Origin: Nothopassalora personata
Taxonomy: Eukaryota > Ascomycota > Dothideomycetes > Mycosphaerellales > Mycosphaerellaceae
Length of the DNA stretch: 64,000 nucleotides
Reading direction: 5' to 3'
Assembly: GCA_033816765.1 (NCBI GenBank)
Contig: CM066290.1
Coordinates: 124,001-188,000 of the forward strand
Shown: positions 1-12,300 of the stretch, in pieces
How positions within the stretch are numbered: position 1 is the first letter of the stretch
Layout: each line of letters opens with the position of its first letter
The notes under the pieces: model-generated
Database searches by the model: none
What the model saw: only the letters and a program-made list of their open reading frames with translations
Told to the model about the DNA's origin: nothing
Made by a program: the position numbers and the translations under genes

Positions 1-509
1 CTATAGTAGTGCTAGCGGGTCGCTAGGTAGTCGCTAGCGAGGAGCTAGTAGATTACTAGTAGTACGGGTACGGTGCCTACGAGAACGTAGTATAAGAAAA
101 AAGAAGGGAAAGGAGGGAGAGGGTATACTTCTTAAACTCTCGAGTTAGTTAACCCGGTAACTATAACTTCTACTACCTATACCCTAATAATAATACGTAC
201 GAGACCAGTAGGTAGGTTATATAGTAACGGAATCTACGAGAAGTAGATAGATTACTTATATAGAAACCTCCTAAAGCCGCGAGCTAAGGGTAGCTCGTCC
301 TAGAAGGGGAGGTAGTTATAAGGGTAGCCTATAGCTAACTCTTATATATAATGCGGCTATGCCCGGCTTAGTATACCGCACGTAACGCGTATACGTACAC
401 TAGGAGACGCGTATAGCGTCGATAGAAGAAAGTAAGCTTTAGTTTATCTACGATTAGAAGATCGTAGGCGTGCTATATATTACGACATCCCCTTATAGCC
501 TGACGGTCC
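1..509. repeat. RIP-mutated repeat of unknown family
   Basis: The stretch is almost free of CpA and TpG and rich in TpA, TAG and TAA, as in the mutated transposons that follow. From about position 510 the sequence aligns with copia B at about 57290, but what lies before does not. It is therefore probably the end of another element joined to copia A. I see no open frame and no recognisable domain. Confidence 0.5.
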
Positions 510-1204
510 TTATACCTTCCTAAGAGTTATAAACATTCTCTCTAGGGTAGTTAATTCTAAGGTATTATTATATCTCTATGTTCTAAGCTATTTAATATAG
601 TTTAGGCCTTTAATAAAGTATAGTCTATAGATACTATCTAGGAGAATAAAGGAGGATTTAAGTAGTAACTTATTATTAACTAGGGAGGATCTAATAAATT
701 ACTCTATAGTAGTCTTATAGTTATATACCTATACTTAAAAGTCTTTATAGTACTTTAATATATTAGGTCTTATAGTATCTAATTTAATATAACTAATTGC
801 TATTAGAGTATTATATAGATCGATTATAATAATAGGCTTATGTATTGCCTTAATTAAATTATATAATTCCTTAGCTAACTTGTCTATATCTCTAAAGTTT
901 AGCCTTAATATACAGTCTAATCTAGCTATAATTATGCTATAGGCTTATATATCCTCCTTCTTCTAGCGCTTATAGGCTACTATATATCCTATACTTCTAG
1001 TAATATCTTTAGGAGTCTTATTCTAGGTTATAGGTATATCTATAGTTCCTATAGTAGATATAGACCTTACTCTCTAGGTTTGTATATAAGCTGCCCTATT
1101 TAGAGTATACTTTAGATGAACCTAGTCTAGGTTATAGATAATATATCTAACTAGATCCTTCTCTAGTAGTACGCTAATTAGTATAGATTTCTATACCTAA
1201 AACT

Positions 1205-1632
1205 TGTTACGGAATGATTCCTATAGACCCTAGAATTATAACGATAAGACGAACACGTAACTTATCCTACCTAAGCGCTTAGACTTAGAGCAATTAGACT
1301 GCTTATGCTTAGACTAATTAGACTGCTTATGCTTAGACTAATTAGACTGCTTATGCTTAGAATAATTAGACTAATTACCGAGATCTACGAATCTCCTTTA
1401 TATTTAGGAACGCTAAGAACCCCTTATGGTTTCGAGGCGTTTAACTTACTATTTAATATTACTGTTTAGAATACACTATAACCTAACCTCTACCTTACTA
1501 CTACTTAGTCTTTATAAGACAAGATAGCTACTACTTTATTACTCTCCCTTAACTTCTTATTAGCCCGAGAACAAACCCGATTAAGCTTATCTTCTTAACT
1601 TGTAATATCATTAGGTTATACTAAACCTAACA
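1205..1632 (+). repeat. 5' LTR of gypsy A
   Basis: The LTR is 428 bp, starts TGTTACGG and ends CTAACA. It carries three copies of a 24-bp repeat (GACTGCTTATGCTTAGACTA-type, about 1290-1370), whereas the 3' LTR has two. This accounts exactly for the 24-bp length difference. Confidence 0.9.
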
Positions 1633-2019
1633 GCTTTAAACGCCCTCTACGATAGGAGACCGATAGAGTAAACCGGGAATACCCGCCCCTAGTAAAGCAA
1701 GTAGAGCCCGACGACCTTAGACCGCGAACGATGCTATTAATGCCTTAGCTACTTATATAGGTAACGATACCCTTAAGGTTAGTAAGCTAGAATACTACTA
1801 TAGCGACCGAGACAAGTTCGACACTTAGGTCTCTTAGATAGACATATACTTCTTGTTTAACTCTATGCCTAAGAACCTTAAGCCTATCTTTACTACTACC
1901 TTTTTAAGAGGACGAGCATAGCATTAGGTTAAACCATTCCTTAGGAAATACCTAGATAGTAACGGAGAAGACAATACCGACGGAATCTTTAGGTTATATA
2001 ACTATCTTAAGCATACTAT

Positions 2020-2397
2020 TAATGTCTACCAACCACCCTATGTAGGCCTGTCCGAGTTGTGGTGGTATGGAGCGGTGCTTGCGTAAGCAGGGGTATTTGC
2101 CGGTCCTGGGACCGGGAAATCAGGTCACGTGACGAGCAGCGCAGTAGCCAGATAAAACAAGAGGATTGGCGGACCCTAAACCCCTATACCCTCTACTCGA
2201 GAGGTATGAATTGAATTGTTGCCTTGATGCTACGCTTACAATGCTCAACTGCGCAATATATATCCCAATAGCCATACCAGGTCCTGCTGGCTTGCCCAAA
2301 TGTCCAATCAAACCTAAATGAAAAAGGGGCAAGTTGGACCCAAGGGACCCCTTCCCAAACCCAAACCCAAGGTCAACACAACCCATTAGTCGTCAAT
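2020..2397 (-). repeat. 3' LTR of C1
   Basis: Starts TAATGTCTACC and ends GTCGTCAAT on the plus strand. It reads the same as 13212-13589. It contains the CACGTG hexamer at about 2127-2132 and an imperfect copy of the element's palindrome at 2095-2120. If the TSD is 4 bp rather than 5, the boundary moves by one base. Confidence 0.9.
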
Positions 2398-2412
2398 ATA
2401 TCCTCCCCCATT
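2398..2412 (-). other. Polypurine tract of C1
   Basis: On the minus strand AATGGGGGAGGATA abuts the 3' LTR, where plus-strand DNA synthesis of an LTR element would be primed. Confidence 0.65.
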
Positions 2413-2685
2413 ACGAACCTGTCCTCAGGTTCCAAAGCAGTAAGCCCGGGCATTATAGGTAGCTCAATTAGTCGCTGCAAGCTGAAGTGGTCTAGTAGCA
2501 GCACAGCAGCTCACCCTACCATTCAGCTTGACATACAAGATGTCAGGCAATCCGTGATGGTGACGTCAATAATCCGCGACTCGCGCCCGTCGCACTGCGT
2601 GGCCAGAAAGTGAGTCAAGGGAAGATAAGTGACCATAAGAAACAAGTAAGATCTAAGGACCAGAAGCACCCGTACCCGAAGCATC

Positions 2686-2744
2686 AACCAGAATCAGAAC
2701 CGGAAACATAACCAGAACCAGAACCAGAATCAGAACCAGAAACC
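2686..2744. repeat. Hexamer-based tandem repeat after the second ORF of C1
   Basis: Imperfect repeats of AACCAG/AATCAG lie between the ORF stop and the 3' LTR. The C2 counterpart (about 37425-37470) keeps an AACTAGAATTAG-type repeat, so the array predates the split of the two copies. Confidence 0.6.
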
Positions 2745-2809
2745 CATAGGCTACAGCTGTAGCCGGAAATCAACCAGAAACCAGGAGCCCATAAACCCGC
2801 ACCAACCAC

Positions 2810-5713
2810 TCAGTTCCACTCATTCTCACACAACTCCTTTGTCCAGACCCACTCGTTGTCGTGGCCAACACCAATCTCACTAGACGCGTCCCCAAGTGGC
2901 TGGTTGGTGAAGTTCCCATGGTAGTTGCGGAAGAAGCTCTCATCACGCCCTTCGCTTGTGAAGCACATCTGCTCGAGAGCAGTGACCAAGCTGAGCTGCT
3001 TGTCCATCAATTTCACAGCTCGGACGCGCCATTCATGCATCTTCTTGTGGAAGAGCTCCGAGTCTGGGCGGACCGCAGCATCAAGCCACCTTCTAGCATC
3101 AAGGATGACTTCGTTGTCGTTCCAGGACTTCAAACCCGCTAGGGCATCGGACAGGGGGCTGATGCCACTGAGGTGTACGGCCGCAGGGAAAGGATGGCCA
3201 GGTACTGGGCGTCGATACTCAAACCCTGCAGCGCTCTCACTTGGCGTCTTGAAGTCACGATGGAGGTCCATCACCTGGTGCATGCTCCAGCTTCTCTGGA
3301 GTTCAAGATAGTCATCGTCGCGGATCGCGATAAAGCAAGGGTCAATCTGACGCAGCGTCTTCTTGTGTGCGGCCTGCCTCATTGGAACGCCTGCAGTGGT
3401 CACCCGCATTTGCCCAGCGCTCAGGTCCTCTCTGAACCAGCTGATGCTGTTCTTGCTTAGGTAATTCTGAACCCCAACCGAGAAGAAACGCTTGAATCGG
3501 CCGTCTTCTATGCAGTCGTTGTTCTGGCACCACTGGATGAACTCTGCAGCATTCCCTTGCTTATGAAAACCGTGTAAAAACTCCGGCCCACTGGTGCCCT
3601 CTGAGTCAAGAGAGTACAGCATGTTGAGCCGGTTGCTGGTCCAGTAGTTTTCAATTTCGAGGTTCAAGTCGACCCCAGCATGCTGCACCATGGTGTTCGC
3701 ATCACCCCCCTGATGAGCCCTGTCAAAGCTGAAAATCGTAGGCCTGGGGAAGGAGATGAACCGAGTGCAGTGTTGAGGGTGCAGCGCCACTTGCAAGAGC
3801 CACAGCCCGGGGTCTTGTCGTATGATCTGTTGGCTCAGAGAATACCACATGTTCTGGCAGACGCCGCCGTTGCTGACCTTGTTCAATTCTCGCAGGTGCC
3901 ATCGGTACACGTCGAATTCTCGACTCATCATCTCTCTGACTGTTTTAACCCGCGGCGCTAGTTCAGCGTCATTGTACCAGTACAGCATGTTGCCATTGAT
4001 GTAGGTACCGGTGCTATCGAGATCGGCTTGGTCAGCTTCATCAATGCCAAATTTGTCGAGGATCTGATTGTAGTTGGCATGCGTGACGATGCCACTCGTG
4101 GTGCCGGCTTTGCCTCGAGCACGGAGGCAGCCAAGCGGGTTGACAGTCTTCTGACCACGCTTGTCAGGGCGAAACCACGACCCATTCTCCACCTTGATAG
4201 CTGAAAAACTCTTGCCTTCAAAGGGCCAGTCTTGGACCTTGAGCGCGCGCTCACACAGGGTATTGGTGGTGATACCGGGATTCGTGACGAAGTGGAGGGC
4301 CTTGTGGCAGAAATCTCGGACATGCTGATCGCACATCACAGCGCTAACCTTGCCATCCCTCTCAAGAACCTGCGAGACCGCATATTCGAGCATCTCAAGG
4401 CCCGCCATCCGGTGCTCAGGTAGCCAGTCAATGCCATCCACATCAATCGAGTTTCTGAACTTGATGCCACAGTACCGCTCATTGCAGGTGCAGTTGGCGC
4501 GCTTGATCCGGAGGGCCTCGTCTTCCTGCAGGATCTGATCCTTGAAGACTGATACATCCCTGATCACAGCCGAAGGTGACATGGTGAGTATCGGATTGCC
4601 ATTCTCAGTCAGGGCCGGAGTGGATCGTGGGGTGCCAACCGGTGTACCCAGCGGACTGCCTTCGCGTATGGGTGCGCCGTCCAGCGTTCGGTTAGGCGAG
4701 GATCGAGCAGGCGCAGTCATGCCCTCACCTATGCTCTCGCTCATGCGGAGCTGCTCAAGTCGACTCGACTTGCGACCGCCTCTCGATGGGACTGCAGGCT
4801 GGGTAGAGGCTGGTGGAGTTGGCGTGGTAGTCTTTGCACGTCCTTTGCCTTTGCCACCCGGTGGTGGCTGAGTCTGTTGCTGGCCAGATGGTCCAGGTTG
4901 ACCTGTGCTGTCCCCTGGGGACGCGGACTTCTCAGTGATAGTACCCTCCATGAAGTATGGAAGGCCATCCTCATAGACGGCTAGGCGGTGTCTTCTGATG
5001 ATCTCCCTGCTCTCAGCCGACTGCGGATCAATGCTGCGTGCTTCAGCCTCCCTGTCGCACCGGGTAAGATCACCAGGCTCCAGAATTCGCTTGCGATCTA
5101 TGCCCTTGCGGCCGATCCTCATACGCCATATCAATGCCCTCTGAATTCTGCCAACAGCCTTGCTGTAGTCTGGGTACTTGTTGATGAAGGCCGTGAACTG
5201 GCGGCGCCCACTGTCAGTGCTGCAAAGCTCGGAGATGACGCGTCGATCAAGAATCTTGTTGTCCATCTGCTGTGGCCAGTGGCGGGTAAGCGTGGCGCGA
5301 AGAGTCCTCTCTCGGTTACGAATCTCTGAACCGGTCTTGCGAATCTTGCCGACGATGGGAAACAAGACATCGAGCTTCCTGTTACCAAGGAATTCATCCT
5401 GGTAGGTCTTGCCCATGCCGCTCTCAACTTCCTCGAAAAACAGGTCAACCCAGACGGAGCAGTCTTCGAACACCTTCTCGAAGCCCTTGCAGAAGTCCTT
5501 CAACACCTCAACCCGCTTCTGAGGACTGAGCTCTCGGAACATGACATTAGCGGCGGACTTCGGCGTGTTCGTGTTGGCAAGGACATGCTTGACGTTGTCC
5601 GGCAAGCGAAGGGACTCGAACAAGGTCTGAGGTGGGCGGGTGAGCCCAGTAACAGTGCTAGTGAGCGCTGTGCTCGAGCCAGCCGGGCGTGACGATGGAC
5701 CAGCTGAAGCCAT
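2810..5713 (-). CDS. Second ORF of element C1, 967 aa, unknown function
   Basis: This ORF lies downstream of gag-pol on the same strand, in the place of env in envelope-bearing elements, but it has no signal peptide or membrane segment and so is not an envelope. An N-terminal domain (about 30-250) is basic and helical. A Pro/Gly/Ser/Thr-rich linker (262-385) follows, then a Cys cluster (CTCNERYC, 408-415, with more Cys/His at 461-470). The C-terminal half contains HAGVDLN (678-684), YSLDSEG (700-706), GFHKQ (715-719) and GQMRVTTAGVPM (767-778). Their order recalls 2-oxoglutarate/Fe(II) oxygenases (HxD, SLDxE, GFHxH, distal PH), but the distal His is Met and the HxD is irregular. If related, it may be catalytically dead. 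The family assignment is a guess; that it is a real, family-wide ORF is well supported because C2 carries its RIP-mutated copy. Confidence 0.85.
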   Translation of the reverse strand: MASAGPSSRPAGSSTALTSTVTGLTRPPQTLFESLRLPDNVKHVLANTNTPKSAANVMFRELSPQKRVEVLKDFCKGFEKVFEDCSVWVDLFFEEVESGMGKTYQDEFLGNRKLDVLFPIVGKIRKTGSEIRNRERTLRATLTRHWPQQMDNKILDRRVISELCSTDSGRRQFTAFINKYPDYSKAVGRIQRALIWRMRIGRKGIDRKRILEPGDLTRCDREAEARSIDPQSAESREIIRRHRLAVYEDGLPYFMEGTITEKSASPGDSTGQPGPSGQQQTQPPPGGKGKGRAKTTTPTPPASTQPAVPSRGGRKSSRLEQLRMSESIGEGMTAPARSSPNRTLDGAPIREGSPLGTPVGTPRSTPALTENGNPILTMSPSAVIRDVSVFKDQILQEDEALRIKRANCTCNERYCGIKFRNSIDVDGIDWLPEHRMAGLEMLEYAVSQVLERDGKVSAVMCDQHVRDFCHKALHFVTNPGITTNTLCERALKVQDWPFEGKSFSAIKVENGSWFRPDKRGQKTVNPLGCLRARGKAGTTSGIVTHANYNQILDKFGIDEADQADLDSTGTYINGNMLYWYNDAELAPRVKTVREMMSREFDVYRWHLRELNKVSNGGVCQNMWYSLSQQIIRQDPGLWLLQVALHPQHCTRFISFPRPTIFSFDRAHQGGDANTMVQHAGVDLNLEIENYWTSNRLNMLYSLDSEGTSGPEFLHGFHKQGNAAEFIQWCQNNDCIEDGRFKRFFSVGVQNYLSKNSISWFREDLSAGQMRVTTAGVPMRQAAHKKTLRQIDPCFIAIRDDDYLELQRSWSMHQVMDLHRDFKTPSESAAGFEYRRPVPGHPFPAAVHLSGISPLSDALAGLKSWNDNEVILDARRWLDAAVRPDSELFHKKMHEWRVRAVKLMDKQLSLVTALEQMCFTSEGRDESFFRNYHGNFTNQPLGDASSEIGVGHDNEWVWTKELCENEWN

Positions 5714-6314
5714 GATAACTAGGATTCACTATCAGTGAGATCGTAAGAGCTGGCTATCTCGTGGTGCCACTCTGGAGTGTTGGTAAGCTTTGAAAGCTTG
5801 GTATCGGGGTGGGCTTTGAAGGTCAAGGTCGTGAAGAGAGAGAGGCCAGAGAACCGTCTGATGTGTGGTGGTAGGTGGATGTGTTGGTGGTTCTGGTGAT
5901 GGTGCTAGTGTTTGAAGAAAAAGAGAGGAAGTAGCAGGCAGAGAGCTGCGCTTAAGGATGCCTCTCAGCGTATGTCCCTGTGACCGTTGCAAGGCAGCAG
6001 CGCCGAGACCGGTCTCATAAGTGGCAAGAGCAGTGCCATTGAGATCACACTGAAGGTCCGATGGCCCTGCATGTGACCGAAAACCAGTGCTGGTGACCAC
6101 CTAGGTGAGCATTCGGCAGGGGGCATGCCACGCTGTCACGTGATCCGATTTACCGGTCCCGGGACCGGTAAATGTGACTCTACTAACTGAGGTCCAACCA
6201 AGGCAAGAACACCCCATGAAGTGAAGTCCAGATAACCGAATCGGCTTAACAAACTGAAGGGCATGCGCAACACATGCCTGAGGGAAGTGAACTCCGTACG
6301 CCATTGCCAACTGA
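5714..6314 (-). other. Spacer between gag-pol and the second ORF of C1
   Basis: About 600 bp without a convincing gene. It holds the perfect palindrome at 6148-6173. How the second ORF is expressed (own promoter, reinitiation, splicing) is not visible. Confidence 0.6.
6148..6173. promoter_or_regulatory. Perfect 26-bp palindrome in the spacer of C1
   Basis: The half-site ATTTACCGGTCCC is followed directly by its exact reverse complement. It contains inverted CCG/CGG triplets, the kind of half-site bound by Zn2Cys6 factors, but a binding factor is only inference. Homologous copies lie in the LTRs (2095-2120, 13287-13312) and in gag-pol (9966-9991). Confidence 0.6.
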
Positions 6315-9300
6315 TTAGTTCTCAGCCTCGATCCTGCTGAACTGTGAAATTTCGGCTGCAGAAAGGTCATGAGGCCTGATCCATAGCTTCTTGGATTCCG
6401 GTTCAGGATACGATCCCCTTTCGTCAACTCCTACAGGTAGCACGTCTTCGTCGGCGATGGGCTCGATCTCGTTCGAATCACTGCTGTCTTCGCTATCAGC
6501 GACTTCTCCCTCCCCCATTACGAGATCGATCCCATCGTCCAGGCCTGGTACTCCTATGTTATCCGGGCGAAGCTCTGGAACTAGCTTAAGGTTTTCTCGT
6601 GCCTGAACTCCCTTCATTGGCGTGCCATCAAGTTCCTCAAGAATATAGGTACCAAATTTCCTGGAGACACTGGACACCCGATATGGACCTTGCCATCGGT
6701 AACCGATCTTGCGTGAGAAGTCATCCTTATATGGCTTGTCGAACCTCATGACAAGGTCGCCCTTCTGGAAACCAACAAAGTCAACATTTCGGTGAGAATC
6801 GAAGTAGTCCTTGCTAAGTTCTCTTAGTCGCTTCCTTCGAGCATGCAGCTCTTCCAAACTAAGGTCTCGAGCCTGGAGTTGACGCGCACGTATGGCAAGC
6901 AGGTCCTCAGTCGTTCTCACCGATCCCCATTGATAATTCGCCCACGTCGGGTACTCAACCTCAATTGGCAGAATCGTGCGATGGCCATACAGGACCTGAG
7001 CCGGCGTCATTCCAGTAGTACGACAGGTCGTGGTCCTATCAGCCCATAACACAGCGGGTACCCATTGCTCCCATCCGCGGTATGTGTTCCTTGTAAGCTT
7101 TGCTAACGCTGCAAGAATCGGACGGTGCCCAACCTCGACCGGAGCATTAGACTGCGGATGGTACGGTGATATTCGGATCCTTCGAACACCAAGTCCTACG
7201 AGCAACCGCTCAACCTCAGCCGCATGAACCGTAGCGTTATCAAGCACAATTTCAGCACAGCAGCCGTGCCTACAGAAGACATCTTCGTATAGAAACTTGG
7301 CAACTGTCTTCGAGCTGGGAGGTGCCCTTGTCACTCTAGCCTCGATCCAGTTGCTGAGTGCTTCGCGCGCAACTAGGAGGTATCCATTTTTGTGCACCTG
7401 GACGGGGTCCGAGTACCACTTCTCACCAATGACCTGAGGGCTCGATGAGTGAAGCTCACCAGCGCGCTGGTTGCCTTCGCGAAACCTACAAGGAGCACAA
7501 CTTCGAACCCACGCAGAGACATCGGCGAAGCACCCGTCCCAGTAATACCGATCGGAAATAAGGTTGTACACGACCTCAGCGCTGCGATGACCGTGTCTTT
7601 CATGGCATTCTATGACGATCTCCTTCTGAGCCTCATCATCGTCAATCACAAGTTGCAACGGTGCTCCTCGGCGCTTCTGGAAGAACAGCAATTGGTCTCG
7701 GACAAAGAAGTTGACGCTCTTCTTCACCAGCCGCCGGTACTCAGCACGGGTAACACCATCGGGCCGGGTCCTGGTTTCTATAACCTGAGCAAGCTGCTGA
7801 GAGCCCTCAGAATATTGGTCCCCGAGATGTCGTGTTTTCTGGATTTCAACTGGATAGGTGTCGACCGGCTCCGGGTACCTGAACAGCTTATCATCAATCA
7901 TCTGGTCGACTTCGTCTTCGTCAGCTTTCCTGGGTTCTTGAGGTGTAGAGGGCCTTCGAGACAGGGCATCTGGGCCAGTGTGTCTAGTCCCCGCAACGTG
8001 CTTTACCTCGAACGTGAACAACCTGATCCATGCGACCCACCGGGCCATTGCCGAGTTTGGCAGGTCCGAAGCCGGCCGGTTAAGCTGCCATACAAGTGTC
8101 TTGGCATCAACCTCAAGGACAAAATCAACGCCAGTGATATATCTCTGGATCTTCTTAAGCCCCTTAAGGACCCCAAGGCATTCCCGCTTCCCAGCATCAT
8201 ATCTGGATTCTGACGCGCTCCAGATTCCACTCTCATACCGCACCGGGTGACGCCGTCGGGTACTGTCCATTGATTCTTGAGAAACGATACATCCCCATCC
8301 AGTGCCGCTAGCATCAACTGAGACAAAGATGGACCCAGCACCAGGTGAGTAGCAGAGGGTAACTAAGGCTGGAGACTGCACAAGGTACCTAGCAACCTCT
8401 TCTTTTGAGAACTGCTCATTTTCTGTCCAGGTGAACTCGGCGTCCTTCTTCAGCAGTTTGTACATTGGTCGAGCGATGATAACGAACCAGGGAATCCATA
8501 TCCGGAAGTACACACACAGCCCCACATAGGTGCGGACCTCCTTGATACAGGTAGGCGTAGGCCAATCCAGGATCTTGGCCACAACCTTTGGGTCAGGATA
8601 GCGACCATCCGGGCCAGTAACGTACCCAACAATCTTGAGCTTTTCGTATAACCATTGGGATTTGCCTCCAGCAACTACCGCACCAGCTCTTTCCAGGTCA
8701 GCAAGAACCAGATCCAGGGAAACGATGTGCTCAACGACCCATTTTCTCAACCCAGGCTCTAGTTCGGCATTCCCATAGTCCTCAGTTGGTCCCTTAATAC
8801 CGATGTCATCGAGAAACGGCTTCGCTCGATGCGAGATATGATCAAGCAGAATCTTTGTTACCGCACGCACGAACTGAGCAACTGAATTGGTAGCTCCTTG
8901 AGGCAGAGTCGTGTTGCGTACTAGGCCAAGAGGGGTCATGAAGGCTGTTAAGTCCCGGCAGGACTCATCCAAAGTGATCTGATCATAACCTGAGAACAGG
9001 TCCACAAGTGAAGCGACTCGGCACCCGGCAAAATCCTCTGAGAAGCTATCCGTGTCCGGTGGAATGTTAGCATCGCGCATAGTAACCTCATTCAGGAGCA
9101 CAGCTGAGTTGATCAACCGATATGGCACATCGCTTCCAGAGGCATCAACCTTCTTTGCGACCAGGAACCAGCTGTTGGAATATGCCCCTTGTGAGTATTC
9201 TAGGATGTTATTCTTGATCCGGGCTCTAATCATGCGCTCAACAATTGCCCTAAGACTTGGGTGCAACCGGATAGGGCGTGCCTGCCATGGCCTATGAGGG

Positions 9301-12300
9301 ACCGTGTTGATCTTCTGAGGTGGCACGACGTCGTGCCTGATTTGCCTCATGTGACTGAAATCCCAAGCGAGGACTGCCTCCCGGTTGTAGAGCATCTCAT
9401 CGAATAAGGCCCTTTCCATTGGCAATAGCTTGATGCCAACCTTGATTGAGGTAAGTCGTTCTGGAGTGATCCGGCTACCTCGCTCAATACTTGAGAATTT
9501 CTTAGTCAAGTACTTCCCATCAAACGGACCTTGTCCTTCAGGCATCTTGGATTCCAGGTACAGTGCCCTGCGCTTCCATTCCATATCTCCCTCAACTCGT
9601 GATTCTGGGCGTTCGTGAACGCTCGCGTCCACTGGCTTTTTCTTGTCCGCCTTACGCTTGTACATCGTGAAGACCTGCGGCATCCTAATGTTAGCTATAT
9701 GTAGGCCTGCTTGTTGCTTCCGTGCCTGAGCATTCAATGCAGATTGTCTCAGGATCTCGGAGGGCCAGTCCCCTTGAACTGAATAAACGTTAGCAATAGA
9801 ATCTCCCTCAAACGCGCCTGTTCCAATTTCTGCAACTCGTTCCTTTGCTCCAGCAGTCCTAAGCAATCCCAATAAGTGAGCTGAATGGTTGCTAGGCGTT
9901 AGAGCCTTGCCGGGTTCCTGCAGATGCGTCGTGTCGTGGTCGTATCCGTTTTCCTCACTATAGCTATTTACCGGTCCCGGGACCGGCAAATCAAAGTCCG
10001 AGGTTTCCCCGAGATAGTGCGAGAACCTCACTGATTTTGTCAAACCCGGCTTTAGCAAATCGGTGGGTTGAGCGCCGTAACCCACCATTCCATTTCCCGA
10101 CGCTTTCAATAGTTCCTGAAGGGTTTTGCACCTGTCCGAGCCAACTAGGGCAGTAAACATGACACTTTCACCTTTGCGGCTGGCAATAGTCCCCTCCCAT
10201 GAACCATCATCGCAGTTACGGGCAGTGAGCCGCACCTTGCGGGCCCACGGACGTCCTAGGATTGTTGGCGAGTTTGGATCCGAGGAGATGAACATGTCCA
10301 CTTGGCAGTGAACCCCAAATACCCAAACATCCAAATTGCCCACAACACCTTTGAACTGGGCCCGCCCTCCAGCACCTCGAAAGGCAAGCTGAGCACTCGA
10401 CATTACTGGTAACCCAAACCTATGAGCGTTCCTCTGGCCGATGATATTCACCTCGGAACCCTCATCAATTAGGCACCTGATCTGGTTCTTGTTCGTCCCA
10501 AATTCCGCTACTACCCAAGGACTAGGGACCATAGCAAAGTTGTCAAGGACACTAGAGAGCCCGATCTTCTCAACATCCTCATATAGCTCAGCAGCAGGGA
10601 CCGCACCCTTGGAGCAAAGCATGGTTGAATACACTCCGACATACTGGGCCTGACCATCTTCGCGGAAGACCTCCTCATTATACTCAGGTTCATCTTCACA
10701 GGTGACCACTTGTCCAGTGCGAACCTCAGGGTCCTTTCCTGCAAGACGTCGCACTGTAGCGAGCTTCTCCTGAAGAGCGGGGGTGTTAGCAACGCGACCG
10801 AAGAGGGCAGCCTCGAACCAGCGACCATATCGAAACCAATCTTGGGCGTTCACATTGGGAAACGTTGTCTGGAGGATCTGATCAATCCAGTAGATGATAC
10901 CCTCTTCCTTTGTAACCGGGCCATCACCAGCTGAACCATACTGTCGGACGTAGTTGTCAATCCTCATAGTCTTGGCATTCTGCATACGCTTCCTTTGTGC
11001 GAAGGGGGCGTTCACGGGACCAACAGGCATATCCTTAGGCAGTCCTTTGTTAGCATCGTTCCCTGGTCTGTTCACTTGGGCATCACTTCCCCTTCCTAGG
11101 GTTACCCCGGATTCAGCTGATGACTGAGTTTCGCTCATTTGAGCACTGACTTCGTCAATCATTTCAACCTCCTGCTGGTCAATCTCAGCTTGCCGGATCT
11201 CCTGTTCCAATTGCAGGCGAACTTTCTCAGCAGCCTCAGCTCGGGCTCGCAGATCCTGGGCTGAGGACCGGGTCCTCGGGTACGGATTCTTCAGAATACC
11301 TACGGGTGCCTTCCCTTTCACTTTGTCAGACTGCACAGGATAGGCAGATACCTCGTCAAGCTCGCCCAAGTCGGTTGCCTGCTCCGCTTCACTTTCTCCG
11401 AATGAGACCCAATATGTCCCAGCAGCCTTCTCCTTTTGGCCAGACCGCGCGTCCTGAGGGCCATACTCCATTAAATGCCTGAAGTTAGGAGGGGGCTTAG
11501 AATGATCAGGAGGCGTGACCTTAGTCACCCCAGCGTAGTCCCTACCCATCCATTGCTTACGCAGTGCGGGAATCTCATACTGGTTGTCAAACTCGATCGG
11601 TCCATAATGTTCTTCGAGCAGAGGGAGCATGCAGAGCAGTTTCGGTTTGCTGTAGTCCCTCCGAAAGTTGAACTTGGCGGGACGTGGATCGCCTTCTTTC
11701 CCTAGATACCACCAGTTGTTCGGGGCGAGGTATACGTAGCCCCGGGATATTAAGGACCTCATCGCCCCACAATTGCTGGCCTGGTGCTTCGAACTGCCAC
11801 AGTTGTAGCAACAACCATCCATCGCTTTGGACTGTTCGCGATTTTGCGATGGGGGACGCTGCATTGCGTAAACCTGCAGTTCAGTGTCTGGGTCGTGCCT
11901 CTCTGGTTGCATAGAGCGTTGATTCTCGCTCGGGTAGAAGGCACCCGCGTCCGCGACGCGACCGCGCTGGTATGCACGTATGCTCATTTCAGCTACCTTC
12001 TGGATTAGGTCATCATCAACAACAGTCCTGGAGGTGGCCTTCTTAAGCGTGTCAATCTCAGGCTTGAGGCGCGGCATTTGCTTCACGACTGAGCGGTGCA
12101 GCTGAGGCAAAGCAAGAGGGAAATCTGTATGCACAGCTTTCCATCCCTCCTCACCATCTGCGATGCTAGCAGCTTCATCGAGAATCCTCTGAAAGTCCCT
12201 GAACTTCTCAGGTTGCTTTGGGTGAAGCCCGCAAGCCTTGTAGACCGCTTTCGCGATTGCCTCTGGCAATCCCTGAAGGAGAAGGCGACTCCGGGAGCTG

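Noticed and set aside
2120..2386. 88-codon ORF on the minus strand in the C1 LTR (same at 13312-13578)
   Set aside because: Identical because the LTRs are identical. It has no domain, and the C2 LTRs do not keep it, so it is a chance frame.
2810..5713. Retroviral-type envelope gene in C1
   Set aside because: The position fits, but there is no signal peptide, furin-like site or membrane anchor, and the sequence reads as a soluble multi-domain protein.
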